From NCBI GenBank assembly GCA_948567375.1, contig OX419760.1, positions 2,914,001 through 2,978,000 of the forward strand: DNA of 64,000 nucleotides, written 5' to 3'. The DNA is from Lunularia cruciata. Taxonomy: Eukaryota > Streptophyta > Marchantiopsida > Lunulariales > Lunulariaceae. The notes beneath the pieces are model-generated. The model saw only the letters and a program-made list of their open reading frames with translations, searched no databases and had not been told where the DNA came from. This document shows, piece by piece, positions 1 through 10,434 of this stretch (its first letter is position 1; every line of letters starts with the position of its first letter). The translations under genes and the position numbers were made by a program.

Positions 1-410
1 TCCTTGCTTCTCTGTTCTTTCCTTGTTACACTTTGCCTTCGCTTTTCTTGTTTGAGTAGGCTCGCCCCTTCCCATGCAGCGCTGATGTTTCTTGCTCCCC
101 GCTTGTGTTACTAACTAACCTTTGCTTGGCAATTTCTCATTGCTGTGTCCTGGATTTTCCCTCTACTAATGGATATTTGTGATTTCGGGGATCCATCAGG
201 TATCTCTCGATTCCTTCCCTCCTTTTACCCATGTTGATTCATTTCTTTCTTGCCCGATCCTCATTATGCAGCTGAGACTCCTGCGTTTATTTATGTGCCT
301 GCACTTCTGCTTGCTCTTTCTTTCCACACTTCCACTTCTGTTCTTCTGTTTTTTGACATTCCCACTACTTATGAGCGGCACTTTAAGGGAGCAACAGAGT
401 TTCCCATGGA

Positions 411-615
411 ACTGATGAGTTTCCGAGCAGAAACTCGGTACAAGGGGTACTGACACCTGCTCAGCTACTTCGGCACTGCATGAGGCATTGATGAAATCGC
501 ATGTGTTTTTGTGGAGGTTTACTATGGCCGCCTTCTGCTTCCCTTTAATGTTTAGTGTCTCAGGACTCAAGCGTCCATAGCGCTTGTTGTGATATACTTT
601 ATATCCTGTCCTCTT
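411..615 (+). repeat. About 205-bp direct repeat, copy 1
   Basis: This stretch, including GAAACTCGGTACAAGGGGTA, a TGGAGG(T/C)TTACTATG segment and a final TATCC(T/A)GTCCTCT, recurs in diverged form at 1898-2105. Neither copy keeps a full-length frame. The shared sequence is therefore better read as a duplicated noncoding module than as a duplicated exon, although the first third of both copies is open in the same frame. Confidence 0.7.
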
Positions 616-685
616 ACACTTCGCTCTCATTACCCTGTTACACTTCAACTCGATTCTATAGCCACACCATCCGATAACTCTTGTA

Positions 686-1735
686 TTGTTCCACTCCTCC
701 ATTCCCCAGCTAATTCCCCAGCTAATTCCCTCCATAGTATTTTTCCTTCTCTCTTTGACTGATTCCTGGTTTGACCTTTCACACCACAGTGTTCCTACCC
801 GACTCCAGCCCATGTTTTTAATTTTCATAGTTCACGCACTGCTTACTGGTGGTCTACTACATAACGTTTTATATTTCTTGCATTCGTTTGCATAGCTGTT
901 ATCAATTTCAAGTTGTTTACTGGTCCTTTAGATTTATGTTATTCTCGATTTGTTGCAATTATGCCTTTGCTTCAGGTTACATTCGAAGCATTCTACCTTA
1001 GGAATTTATCACTATTCTAGCATTGTGCATCACATACATCTTGGTTACCGATCATTTTCATTTCATGAGTTCTGGATAACCCGTTCCCAGAATGACTTCT
1101 GCTCTCATATACCTATATATCCTGTCCTCTTTCGCATCGCTCTGTTACACTGTTACACTTCAATATGTCTCTGCAGAAACACCATCCACTACGCTCCACT
1201 CCTCCCTTCCTCAGCTAATTCCCTCCCTACTATTTTTCCCTCGCCCTTTGCCTGCTTCATGGTTCATACATCCACTACGCTCCCGCATTGTTCCACTCCT
1301 CCCTTCCTCAGCTAATTCCCTGTCTACTATATTTCCCTCGCTCTTTGCCTGCTTCATGGTTCATACCTGACTTTCGATCTCCAGTGTCTCCAATGTTCCT
1401 GCCCAACTCCAGCCTACAGTTTAATTTTCTTCGTTCATGCACCACTTACTGGTGGTCAATCACACAATTTTTTATATTTGTCGGATTCGTTTGAATAGCT
1501 GTTATTGATTTCAAGTTGTTTACTAGTCCTTTAGATATATGTTGTTCTCAATTTGTTGCAATGATGCCTTTGCTTCAGGTTACAGTCGATGGATTCTACT
1601 TTGTGGATTTATCACTATTCTTGCATTGAACATAAAGTATATCTTGGTTACTGATCATATGCATTTGATGAGTTCTGGATCACCCGTTCCTAGAACTGCT
1701 TCTGCTCTCAACTGCCTATATCCAGTCCTCCTTGG
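686..1735 (+). repeat. Tandem duplication of a ~450-bp block offset by about 600 bp
   Basis: The segment at about 686-1135 reappears at about 1282-1735 with the same order of landmarks: TTCCACTCCTCC, CAGCTAATTCCCT, a TTACTGGTGGTC stretch, GATTTCAAGTTGTTTACT, TTTGCTTCAGGTTACA and then the GAGTTCTGGAT module. A shorter extra copy of the first part (CTCCTCCCTTCCTCAGCTAA through TTCATGGTTCATA) sits at about 1198-1272, giving a local tandem pair with a period near 90 bp. Confidence 0.75.
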
Positions 1736-1897
1736 CTTCCGGCTTACATTTACGGATGCGCTATTTATATCAGATCAGATGTTTGTTATCTTGTATACAT
1801 TACATATCCTGCATCGCATTTGCATTCACTGAGTTCTGGATCTCCCGTTTGATGAACGGCTTCTGTCCACATTTCTCTATATCCAGTTCTCCTTGGC

Positions 1898-2105
1898 ACT
1901 CATGAGCTTTAGAACAGAAACTCGGTACAAGGGGTATGGGCATTCGCCTGCTACTTCAGCACTGCGTTTGGCACTTATGAAGTCGTATGTGCTTTCGTGG
2001 AGGCTTACTATGACTGCCTTTTTGCTTCCCTCTGTGTTTTTGATGTTTTGGGACTTTTGTGTTCATAACACATGCTGCGATATAATCTTTATCCAGTCCT
2101 CTAAT
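1898..2105 (+). repeat. About 205-bp direct repeat, copy 2
   Basis: Diverged copy of the 411-615 block. It shares GAAACTCGGTACAAGGGGTA, the following CTGCTACTTC(G/A)GCACTGC stretch and the terminal ATCCAGTCCTCT. Substitutions are spread evenly and do not respect codon positions, which argues against selection for a protein. Confidence 0.7.
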
Positions 2106-2149
2106 GCTTAGCTGTACTTCCCTAGTTCTCTGAGCGATTTAATACTCTC

Positions 2150-3865
2150 GGTCTGCACACTCGCGGATCTCCCACGGCTTTCAATTTCCATACTTCTACA
2201 TGGTTCTCGACTTCTGTTTATTTTAATCTTTGTTGTCTGGCTCGTTAAGTCGTCTGCTTTTCCTGTTGATTTTATTTCTCTACATGTGCTGTTGTTCTGT
2301 TTCCGCTTTTGCGATGCATGCTACTTGTACATGGCTGTTACTCTTGATATGCTTCCAGGTTATGTTTATTTATGCTATCATTCGATCAGATGTTCGTTAT
2401 CTTCTACACATTACATATCTTGGATCTCATTTGCATTCAATGACTTCTGGATCTCCCGTTCAATGAACGGCGTCTGTCCTCATTTCTCTATATCCAGTCC
2501 TCCCTTTAATGAGTTCTGGATCCCCTGTTCACCGAATTGCTCCTGCTCTCATGTCCTCGTATCCAGTCCTCCCTCCTCTCCAACCCCCTTCCCCCTCTTT
2601 GGTGAGTGTTCTTGCAGTCTTGCTCTCCGCTCCTACTTTCCATTGGTCTTGCAGTATTGCTCTCTGCTCTTACATTCCTCGCTAGTTACTACCTGCTACT
2701 TCCATTGATCCATGGTCTCAATCTCTGCGCTAGCTGATTACCTTTTACATGCCTGTTCTGTAGAATTGTATTGGTTACTTTGTTTTCCTACGAAATGGTT
2801 GCCTCTCTGCTAATCATGGTTTCTTTTTCAGGTTTTAACGAGGCACGTTTCGTTTCCTTCTCCCGCTCTCAATCAGACGTTTTAGCTCTACTTCCCCGTT
2901 CTCTGAACGATTTCCACGCTTCTTTCTTTGTACCCAAACCAGTTTTAGTTGCGATCTGTCTCAGCATACCGCGCTCTACTCCAACTATCTCCGGCTTCTA
3001 CTCTCTTTCTTCGCATACCTGTCTGTCTGTCACACGGATCTTCCACGACTTTCGATTTCAAGGCGTCTACTCGATTCCCGACTTCATTTTGACTGAATCT
3101 TTCTCGTCTGGCTCGTCTGGTAGTCAATTTCCCCGTGGTGTTCATTTCTGTACATGTGCTGTTTATCTGTTAATTTTTATTCGATGCATGCTACTTGTTT
3201 ACGGGTGTTGCTCTTTAGATGTTGCTAGGTTGAGTTAACTTCTGCTTACTTTCGATCAGGTGCATCCGTTTCATCTCCTCTCCAGGTTTTATACTAATTT
3301 CGACTTACACATGTTTTGTATATATTCATCTCATTTGCATCTAGCATCTCATTTGCATTCAATGAGTTCTGGATCTCCCGTTCCTCGAACGGCTTTTGTC
3401 CTCATTTTCCTATATCCAGTCCTCCCGTTCATCGAACCGCTTCTGTCCTCATTTCTCTATCTCCAGTCCTCACGATTCCCGATTTCTGATTAACTTAATC
3501 TTTCTCGTCTGGCTCGTTAAGTGGTCGATTTCCGTTGAGTTCATTTATCTACATGCGCTGTTTATCTGTTACCGTTTATTCGATGCATGCTACTTGTATA
3601 TAGGTGTTTCTCTTTAAATGTTTCTAGGTTGCATTTACTTCTGCTTACATTCGATGAGTTGTTTGCATCTCATCTCCTTTCTGGGTTTTATACTAGTTTC
3701 GACTAGCACATGTTTTGTATACATTCCATATCATGCATCTCGTTTGCATTCAATGAGTTCTGGATCTCCCGTCCCTCGAACGGCTTCCGTCCTCATTTCC
3801 CTATATCCAGTCCTCCCCCGATCTTAGAACGGCTCCTGCTCTCATCTCCTCATAGCCAGTTCTCT
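2150..3865 (+). repeat. Three diverged copies of a ~400-bp unit
   Basis: Three units start near 2190, 3070 and 3475. Each carries TCTTT(C/G)(T/C)CGTCTGGCTCGT, then an ACATG(T/C)GCTGTT stretch, then CGATGCATGCTACTTGT, then a TTCGAT segment, and each ends in the GAGTTCTGGATCTCCCG module with ATATCCAGTCCTCC. The second and third units are adjacent and about 399 bp apart (compare CGATGCATGC near 3182 and 3581). This is a local tandem array of an unnamed sequence. Confidence 0.75.
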
Positions 3866-4444
3866 CACGCCTCGCTCCAACACAGCCAAGACACCATCCA
3901 CTCCTCTCCCACTTCGCTCCGCTCAAACCATCCTCCACTGAAACTATGTTTTTCCTTTTCTTTCGGTTGGACCTTCCTACTCGCTTGATGATCCTCCTAT
4001 GCTTTCAATTTCAGATGCTTGATCTGTTCTCTTTGCTGCTCTTCTTCCATGATGTAAAGTTCACTGCAGGTGCTACTTATGAAATGTATCAAATTCCGTT
4101 CTTGCTTCCGCTATTAAAGTTGTGTTAGATTCACTTCAGTTCTATTTGCATGCGGTCATACATGCATTTCATATGCACGTTCTCGGTTCCATACTTACTT
4201 GGTTCTGGGTCCCCCGTTCTTCGTACGACTTCTGCTCCCATTTCTCAAATATTTTTAAAGTAGTTCCTCCTGTTTTCAGCTGGCTCGTAAACTAGACTCA
4301 AAACTATCTCAACTATTACGGATGTGAAGACTTGCAGGACATCAGCTTCTTATGTACACTGTCATGAATAAGGAGTATCCATGTTTAGAGTACCGACAAA
4401 TGATATCCCATGTATAGAATGCTGACTATCTCTCTGTTTCTTAG

Positions 4445-4918
4445 GTGGCACTTGCTTACTGTGAAGCAATCAAGGACGGGTCAACTTCTGAGGGACAAGA
4501 ACCACTGATTCAGCATAATTTTCTTGCTGCCTTGGCTAAGAAGGTCGATGACGTACTCAGTTTCTCCAAGTTCTTTGGCGCAGATTCATCTGAATCAGCC
4601 AAAATGCTTGTACCTGATCTAGTCAGATATTTCAATTCAGCTCAATGGCCTTCTGAGGGTAGAACAGGTGTTCAGGATTTCCTCATATATAAAACTTTGT
4701 TGGCTTGCTACCTTTGCTGGTACGATATACCAACAACTAGAGTTGTTCAGTTAGCAGAGCAGCAGCTTCGAGAGATTTTACCAAGTTTCAGAACATACGA
4801 CTCATCAAACCCAGAGTTTTTGTTACCAATCCTGGCCTGTGTTTTACCGGGCACACCAAGTCATGGATTGCTGAGAATCAATCCCTGTCTACCGTTTCTG
4901 GGCGGTAATCACAGCTAG
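4445..4918 (+). CDS. Exon of an unidentified host gene, probably the last coding exon
   Basis: A 158-codon frame runs to a TAG at 4916-4918. It differs from everything around it: balanced amino-acid composition, no low complexity and no relation to retroelement domains. The base triplet just before it is an in-frame TAG (4442-4444) whose AG is preceded by a pyrimidine-rich tract, which is a good 3' splice acceptor. I therefore read 4445 as the exon start (phase 0), not as a translation start; the first codon is GTG. The product has alternating hydrophobic and charged stretches that look helical, with motifs such as FLAALAKKVDDVL and LAEQQLREILPSF. I do not recognise the family. A GGTAATC near 4902 could act as a 5' splice site, so the true exon may end about 15 nt earlier. 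A candidate first exon (ATG at 169, open to a possible CAG/GTATCT donor near 199) lies upstream but is not in compatible phase for direct joining. Confidence 0.55.
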   Translation: MALAYCEAIKDGSTSEGQEPLIQHNFLAALAKKVDDVLSFSKFFGADSSESAKMLVPDLVRYFNSAQWPSEGRTGVQDFLIYKTLLACYLCWYDIPTTRVVQLAEQQLREILPSFRTYDSSNPEFLLPILACVLPGTPSHGLLRINPCLPFLGGNHS

Positions 4919-6100
4919 GAAATCTCTTCAAGAGCAAAGTCTGCACACGACTTTCTACCTTCAATCATTCGTTTCATCGAATTTGTAATTAATGATAACG
5001 TAGTTCATTCGATTCAGCTGATCAGTTTCTTTATGTTCTTGAGTAACGCATCATACTTAACCGTTCACGTCTTTGCTGCAGAGTCATTCATTCCTTTCTT
5101 TGAACAAAGACTTCTAACTAGATTAATCAGTCACTAATCAATTGTGAAAGCCATAAATGAATGAAAAAAAGCAAGCCCGCAAAGTAAGCAAAGCACATCA
5201 ATGACGTTAGAAATTTTATAAATGAACAAAGGTTAGTATCTTAATAGGCAATAATTAAGCGCTGTGAAAATTTCATAAATTGACGAGGGGGACTTATATC
5301 CATTAAATTGTGAAATCAATATTACAATTTGCACACCTTAAAACACATGTCCCGTGCGCCACGAACCTCACAGAGCCGGTACTGACAGTAACTTTGATCT
5401 AATCAACCGCCGTGCATTATATTGCACCTAAACGTCCGCAGGGGAGAACTGGATGTCTTAGATGAAGGAAAATTTCGTTCTTGTTGCATCGGAATTGTTC
5501 AATATTTTGTTTAAGTAGTCCTATTTTAATAAGATGATTTCGGGTGGCATTATTAACATTTCAAACATGGAAGCTGCTTTTACCGCTAGTATTATTTCAC
5601 CTCGTCTTACTGCAATTATTATGAATTGTTAGCTTCTATAATAAAAAATGAAGAAATCTTTGTCTATTTCTAAATCATTTTACTGACGAATTATGTTCTA
5701 AAGAGAGAATTCATTTCCAAACGATGAACCAAATACTTTGAAAAAAACGTCTAAAACCGACTCTTTATCGTTTAAGTTGAGAAACAACAATTAGAAATTT
5801 TAGTACTTCATTAACCCTTCAAGAAAACACTTGGAGCAGAGCTCACAAACTTCTGATTGTAAGTCCTTTTCTCTTACATGTAACAGAAATGAGAGTAATT
5901 CGAGATCACTTTGTTGCACTTTTAGCAGATCTGTTGTGCGCATTCCATAAACAAACTGCAAAACAAAATAACATAACATGTTGCATCCACAAATAGGAAT
6001 GTGTCCACAAGATCCACGTAATCAATACTCTAGGATACAACAATGAGGAGATTGCGCATACTATTGCTAAAATCTGTTTATAATTGAGGAGGAGATCAGT
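4919..6100. other. AT-rich stretch without recognised features
   Basis: Directly after the exon the composition shifts from CT-rich to AT-rich. The first part could be the 3' UTR of the gene, with several A/T-rich hexamers resembling plant polyadenylation signals, such as AATTAATGAT near 4987. I see no open frame of note, no terminal repeats and no similarity to the retroelement families elsewhere in the window. Confidence 0.5.
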
Positions 6101-6949
6101 AGTTATGGTGTATCCAAGGTTACGATGATGAAAAACTCATCAAACCTTCTCCCCACATCTCCTATCAAACTTGAAGCTGTACTCGACAAACTAGTTGTTG
6201 AGACATCTACACCAACACTACTCGGCTGCAGCTTCAATGCAAATCCCAAAAAAATCTTCACAACAAATCCTAACAATATAAGCAACAACATTTGCATACT
6301 ACCTCCTCTTATTGCTTCTACATTGAGGATGACATTGACTATCAAGACGACAAAACCGATGACAAATGTTTCTACCTCTATGAAAATCTTCTAGATGATA
6401 CTATCATCCCTAAGGATAGCAAAATAGATGTCTTATAGGACAACAAGACTTCCCTAGCCAATTCTAGCGAGACATGCACATAGAATGTGATATACAAGAT
6501 ACAAGATACAACTGAGGTAGGAAACTCTCCAAATTGCGCCATTGTTGCTACCACTAAATACATCATCTCAAAGAGAAATGAAAAAGAGCGGGAAGTCCAT
6601 CAGACCATACCCGATCCAGAATTGCCACACTACTATTTGGACAAACATCCAAAACACACAACAAACACAAGCACTCTACAATTCTAGGTCATGAATGAAT
6701 TCAACAATCAACATATCTCCCATACAGAAGAGGCCCTAGATACATCTGGTTGGGTACCAACAAGCACCCTATGTATCCAGAACTCTTTTGAAAATTTAGT
6801 GATATCTTTACCTACAATTATACAAAATTGATGTGCATGAATCCTAGAACATGTCAACATCAAATATTGCTACATACAAATGCTATTCTGATTCAACCTT
6901 AACCATACATATTGAACCTCATCTACTCCCAAAAGGTACGGGACAAACT

Positions 6950-7690
6950 AAACAAAATGTTGAAGTGAAGGTTCATCTATCCTGTAGGAGGAATTGAGAG
7001 GGCATTGCCTATCCTAGTAGTCCCAAAGAAGGATAGAAGAAAAGTAAGGACCTACATCAATTTCCACAAACTAAATGCCCAAACTATACTTGATCATGGA
7101 TGGATATTTTGGTTACAACCAAATTGCTATTGCCTTGGAAGATCATTTTAAAACCATACTTGTCACCGAGTGGGGAACTTATGCCTATCAAGTGATGCCA
7201 TTTGGACTATGGAGAAGTACAAGACAAACTAAAACTCTACTTCAATGACATTTGCATATATAGTTCCCATAATGACCATGTTTGAGTATTGTGGGCTGCT
7301 CTACATATCTGCCAAAATGTCAAGATTCTTTCAATCCACAAAAGTGTCTATTTGTTGTTTCTTGTGGACCTCTCGTAGGCTATTTGGCATGTGAAAATGA
7401 TATCATGGTCAATCCAAGAAAAATCCAAGAAATTGCACAACCCCTTGTACCTAAGATAGTACACAACCTTCAACACTTCTTAGGTTGTATGGAATATTAT
7501 CATCAATTATCCAAATGTATGCTAAGATAACATCTAATCTCATTGCGCTACTACATTCTATGGTGAAGCCCTATCGTTTAGGGCATTTAGCAAGTTGGAT
7601 GCTACTCCTACAAGAATTCTCCTTTTTAATTGAGTACCATCCTGGCAAGTCCATGATAATGCAGACTTCCTTTCCTAAACTACCTTAATA
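6950..7690 (+). pseudogene. Reverse transcriptase / RNase H remnant
   Basis: The conserved RT block VVPKKDRRKVRTYINF..LN is readable near 7015-7075. It is followed in other frames by GYFGYNQIAI, then TEWGTYAYQVMPFGL near 7165-7210. The YxDD region is damaged. The thumb remnant at 7282-7530 carries NPQKCLFVVS, VGYLACENDIMVNP and LQHFLGCMEYYH. The RNase H domain is nearly absent: the thumb is followed within about 50 bp by its C-terminal end (LASWMLLLQEF...EYHPGKS, 7575-7670). That means an internal deletion of most of RNase H, including its catalytic aspartates. Confidence 0.75.
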
Positions 7691-7789
7691 TAGATCCCAT
7701 ATATTTTATCTCTTCTATGTGAGGGATCAAGTCACTACTCAATCCACATGGATGGATCAAATTTTTGTAAACATTACTTGTCTACAAAA

Positions 7790-8800
7790 AGAGTACCATT
7801 TGATTGCCAAACAACCATCATAAGAGCTCTACACTTCCCTTCACAATGTTCCATGGTGACCTTTACCCAATGGACCAAGTACTTCAATGTTGCATTAGCC
7901 CAGAAGAAATTCACGTAGTACTCAAGGCATGCCACTCTAACAAGTTAGGCTATCATTTCTCATGAAAGTTAACTTCTTGCAAAATCTACTTGATAGGCTA
8001 TTGGTGGCCCTCAATCCCTCAGGATGCCAATTGATATGCCCATATGTGTGACTCTTGCCAATGCATTTGAAAACCTACCTCCAAATACGGTATGTACCTC
8101 CATTTGGTATTAGCAACACAACCATTCCAACAATGGGGACTTGAATTTGTGGGACCCATCTATCCCACAGTGTGCCAAACCCACCACTGCAATATCATTG
8201 TAGTGGTAGACTACATCACTAAGTGTGCAGATGCCAAATCCTTCATTAACAACTTGGTAGCTATCACTATTCAATTTTTGCACAGAAACATTATATCCTT
8301 ATTTGGTGTTTTGTTATCTATTGTAACAAATAACGGATCCCACTTCATCAATGATGGAGTGAGGGATCTAACATGAAAGTTCTACCCCATATCATTTGCA
8401 AGCAAATAGCCAAGTACAACATGTTAAACATATCTTGCTTACCATTCTAAAAAAATTGTCAGTCTCAACCCCACCAACTGAGACCAAAAATTACTAGGTA
8501 CATTATGAGCATACTGCACCACCATCAAACTCACTGTAGGATACACTCCCTTCCAGCTTTTTTATAAGCAAGAATCAATTCTACCAATAGAGTTCCCATT
8601 CCCTCCCTTTGCATCCTTACCCATATTGTGAATGGGACATCTTGGTTTCAGGAAGGAGAAACCACATAAAAAGGGTCTTGGCACTCCATAATCTGAGTGA
8701 AAAGTGGTTGTGGGCTCTATATACATATTATACCACCTAGACCAAATAGAATACCCATTTTGATAACAAGACAAAGGAAGTACCACTCTATCAAAAAGAT
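7790..8800 (+). pseudogene. Ty3/gypsy integrase remnant
   Basis: An HHCC-type zinc finger is recognisable across about 7925-8065 (ACHSNKLGYHFS ... CDSCQC). The catalytic core follows at 8092-8376: PFQQWGLEFVGPI, then NIIVVVDYITKCADA, then IVTNNGSHFIN. The first catalytic Asp is Glu (LEFVGP) and the second Asp is Asn (VTNNGS), so the core would be inactive even without the surrounding stops. A TVGYTPFQLFYKQE segment near 8535-8575, past the core, supports a Tat/Athila-like assignment. Confidence 0.75.
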
Positions 8801-9423
8801 TTGGTTCTTAAGTTTAAGGATCGGGTTGGCCAATTCCTTGGCAAATTTGCTAAAAAATAGCTAGGCCCATAAAGGACATGAGAAGTGTTCAACAATAAAT
8901 TGCTTTAGTTGGAACTATTGGATGGAAAAGAACTGGATACTTGTACCAATGGCTCAAGTGCATACCCTATAATTGCCATTACATTCCTCTAAGGGATCAC
9001 AAAGAGAGAATCCCACAAGAGAGCCACTATTTTGCTATTTCTATTGAGTGAAAGACTAGGAAATCTTGGTTACAAGAAAATCCCTTCTTAGGATTTAAGC
9101 ACCTTCCTAAAATTCTGCAAGATTTTCTGAAGGTACTTACTCTTTCTTGAAAATCCCATCCTAAACACCTCAAAAATTGGGATTCAAGAGGAAGTCATGA
9201 TAGGCACACATTGAAAGCTTCTAAGGGAGCATCTCCTATCCTGCAAGTCATAATGATAGTGACAAATCCAAGAAACTATGGCATTATGATCATAACAAAA
9301 TGCTTTCAATGAAAAGATAGTGCCACATGCGTGACGCTTTGGATACTAACATGAATTAGGCTAAGTGGAATGTGATCTTTCATATCTGATTGAGAAACTG
9401 CATGTCTGGCATGGAAATTTAAA

Positions 9424-9777
9424 TTGGTTAGGGAGGTTATGACTTCTGACAAGGACTTGATTCCAAAAAAGCCCTTGAGAGAACTCAAGCCACCATCGTT
9501 CTATAATTTACAAATCTTGAGTTGTGATGATCTTGATTCTGACAAGGACTTGATTCCAACAAAACCCTTGAGAGATCTCAAGCCACCATCGTTCTATCAT
9601 TTACAAATCTTGAGTTGTGATGATCTTGATTCTTGCATGAGCCAAAACACAAGAACTCAGATTTCTGAGAAAAGTCAGTATAGGAAGCAAACCAAACAAA
9701 GAAAACAAGCAACAAGAACAAAGTTATCAAAGGAGGAATTAGGAAATTCATGTAATGCAAGCAAGAACTTGCCTTGA
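9424..9777 (+). other. Open frame with a 31-residue tandem repeat, origin unknown
   Basis: A 117-codon frame contains two head-to-tail copies of a 31-residue unit (SDKDLIP(K/T)KPLR(E/D)LKPPSFY.LQILS...), followed by a lysine- and glutamine-rich basic tail (QYRKQTKQRKQATRTK). The first codon is ATG only if translation starts inside the frame; nothing upstream resembles a promoter or a splice site I would trust. It sits between the old gypsy pol and decayed coiled-coil frames, so it is most likely part of an unclassified element. A further stop-free stretch in another frame runs from about 9768 to 9945 (ARALLDRLGQIGEE...), suggesting a longer coding ancestor. Confidence 0.35.
9448..9633 (+). 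repeat. Two-copy 93-bp tandem repeat
   Basis: GACAAGGACTTGATTCCAA begins at 9448 and again at 9541, giving a 93-bp period. The two copies differ at only a few positions. The period is a multiple of three and the frame is open through both copies. The duplication is younger than the decay of the surrounding sequence, or has been kept similar by conversion. Confidence 0.9.
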
Positions 9778-10434
9778 GAGTGATAGCAAGAGCTCTCTTA
9801 GACAGGTTAGGCCAAATAGGAGAAGAAATTTCTGTTGCTCATACTCAAGAACTGAGTGCCTCAGCTGACAACCATCACAAGGACAGAGTGCTTCTGATCA
9901 ATGCCCTTGAAAGGATTTATAGACAACTTTGTTTAGGAATTTGAAATCTATGCTGACCCAAAATGAGTCAAAGAGAGGTTATTAGCAAGGGAAGGACAAA
10001 TATTGAAAGACATGAACATGGCACCACAAAAGAACATTGAACAAAAGGCACCAATCATTCAGTCTAGTTACTTGTGCAACTTTAGCAATGTAGATCTTGC
10101 CATAAGGAAGAATATGAAGCGTAGAAAGCTATAGAAGTTTGTAGCTCATAAGTACTTCTTGCTAGTAGAGGAAGAGCTCCCAAGGATCTTGGCAATTGAA
10201 ACAAAATCCAAGTGGGGTCCAAAGTAATACATCTACCTGTTCTTGTACCAAGTGACTCCAAATTTTTTGTACCAATTCCCATCATAGAAGATATGATATG
10301 GGACTTATTCTCATTAAGAACAAGGATATAAGATATTCTCCAAGCTTGGAGTGAATTCTATTTGAGCACATAACACTTATATAGGCTTCTATTTTTCAAC
10401 ACTACTTATGGCCTTTCAAGAAGCATGAACAAAA
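9778..10434 (+). other. Decayed sequence between the 31-residue-repeat frame and coiled-coil frames
   Basis: Stop-free pieces are short and lie in different + strand frames. The best is about 9768-9945. No domain, terminal repeat or RNA gene is recognised. Confidence 0.4.

Larger units (their letters stand above)
1..4444 (+). repeat. Pyrimidine-rich, internally duplicated noncoding block (probable intron or 5' region)
   Basis: The + strand is dominated by C and T throughout. Open frames here are short, change frame often and read as Leu/Ser/Phe/Cys-rich translations of a CT-rich strand, so I see no genes. The block is built from diverged repeats. One module of about 65-75 bp (core GAGTTCTGGATCTCCCG, followed by a CTTCTGTCCTC-like stretch and ATATCCAGTCCTCC) recurs near 1067, 1670, 1831, 2442, 2508, 3364, 3755 and, weaker, 4199. 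Larger duplications are listed separately. The 3' end has a pyrimidine tract and AG at 4443-4444 directly before an exon-like frame. The simplest reading is a long intron or introns, or a 5' leader region, of the gene whose exon starts at 4445. A promoter or a non-autonomous repeat array cannot be excluded. Confidence 0.6.
6120..8960 (+). mobile_element. Old, decayed Ty3/gypsy retrotransposon pol (non-chromovirus type)
   Basis: Fragments of reverse transcriptase, RNase H and integrase follow one another in pol order on the + strand, in changing frames with many stops. No LTRs could be paired, so both ends are approximate. 6125-6394 is an open frame upstream of RT, perhaps protease or spacer remains. 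The motif set (CDSCQ-type zinc finger, TVGYTPFQLFY after the core) fits the Athila/Tat side of plant Ty3/gypsy, not chromoviruses; no chromodomain was seen. Much more decayed than copies A and B. Confidence 0.75.

Noticed and set aside
196-828. 210-codon - strand frame
   Set aside because: Purine-rich complement of the CT-biased block. Length is explained by the scarcity of stops on that strand. It is not conserved in the duplicated copies.
179-4130. Many 60-155 codon open frames on the + strand
   Set aside because: All are Leu/Ser/Phe/Cys-rich translations of a CT-biased strand, overlap in several frames and repeat with the DNA modules. No domain or codon-level conservation.
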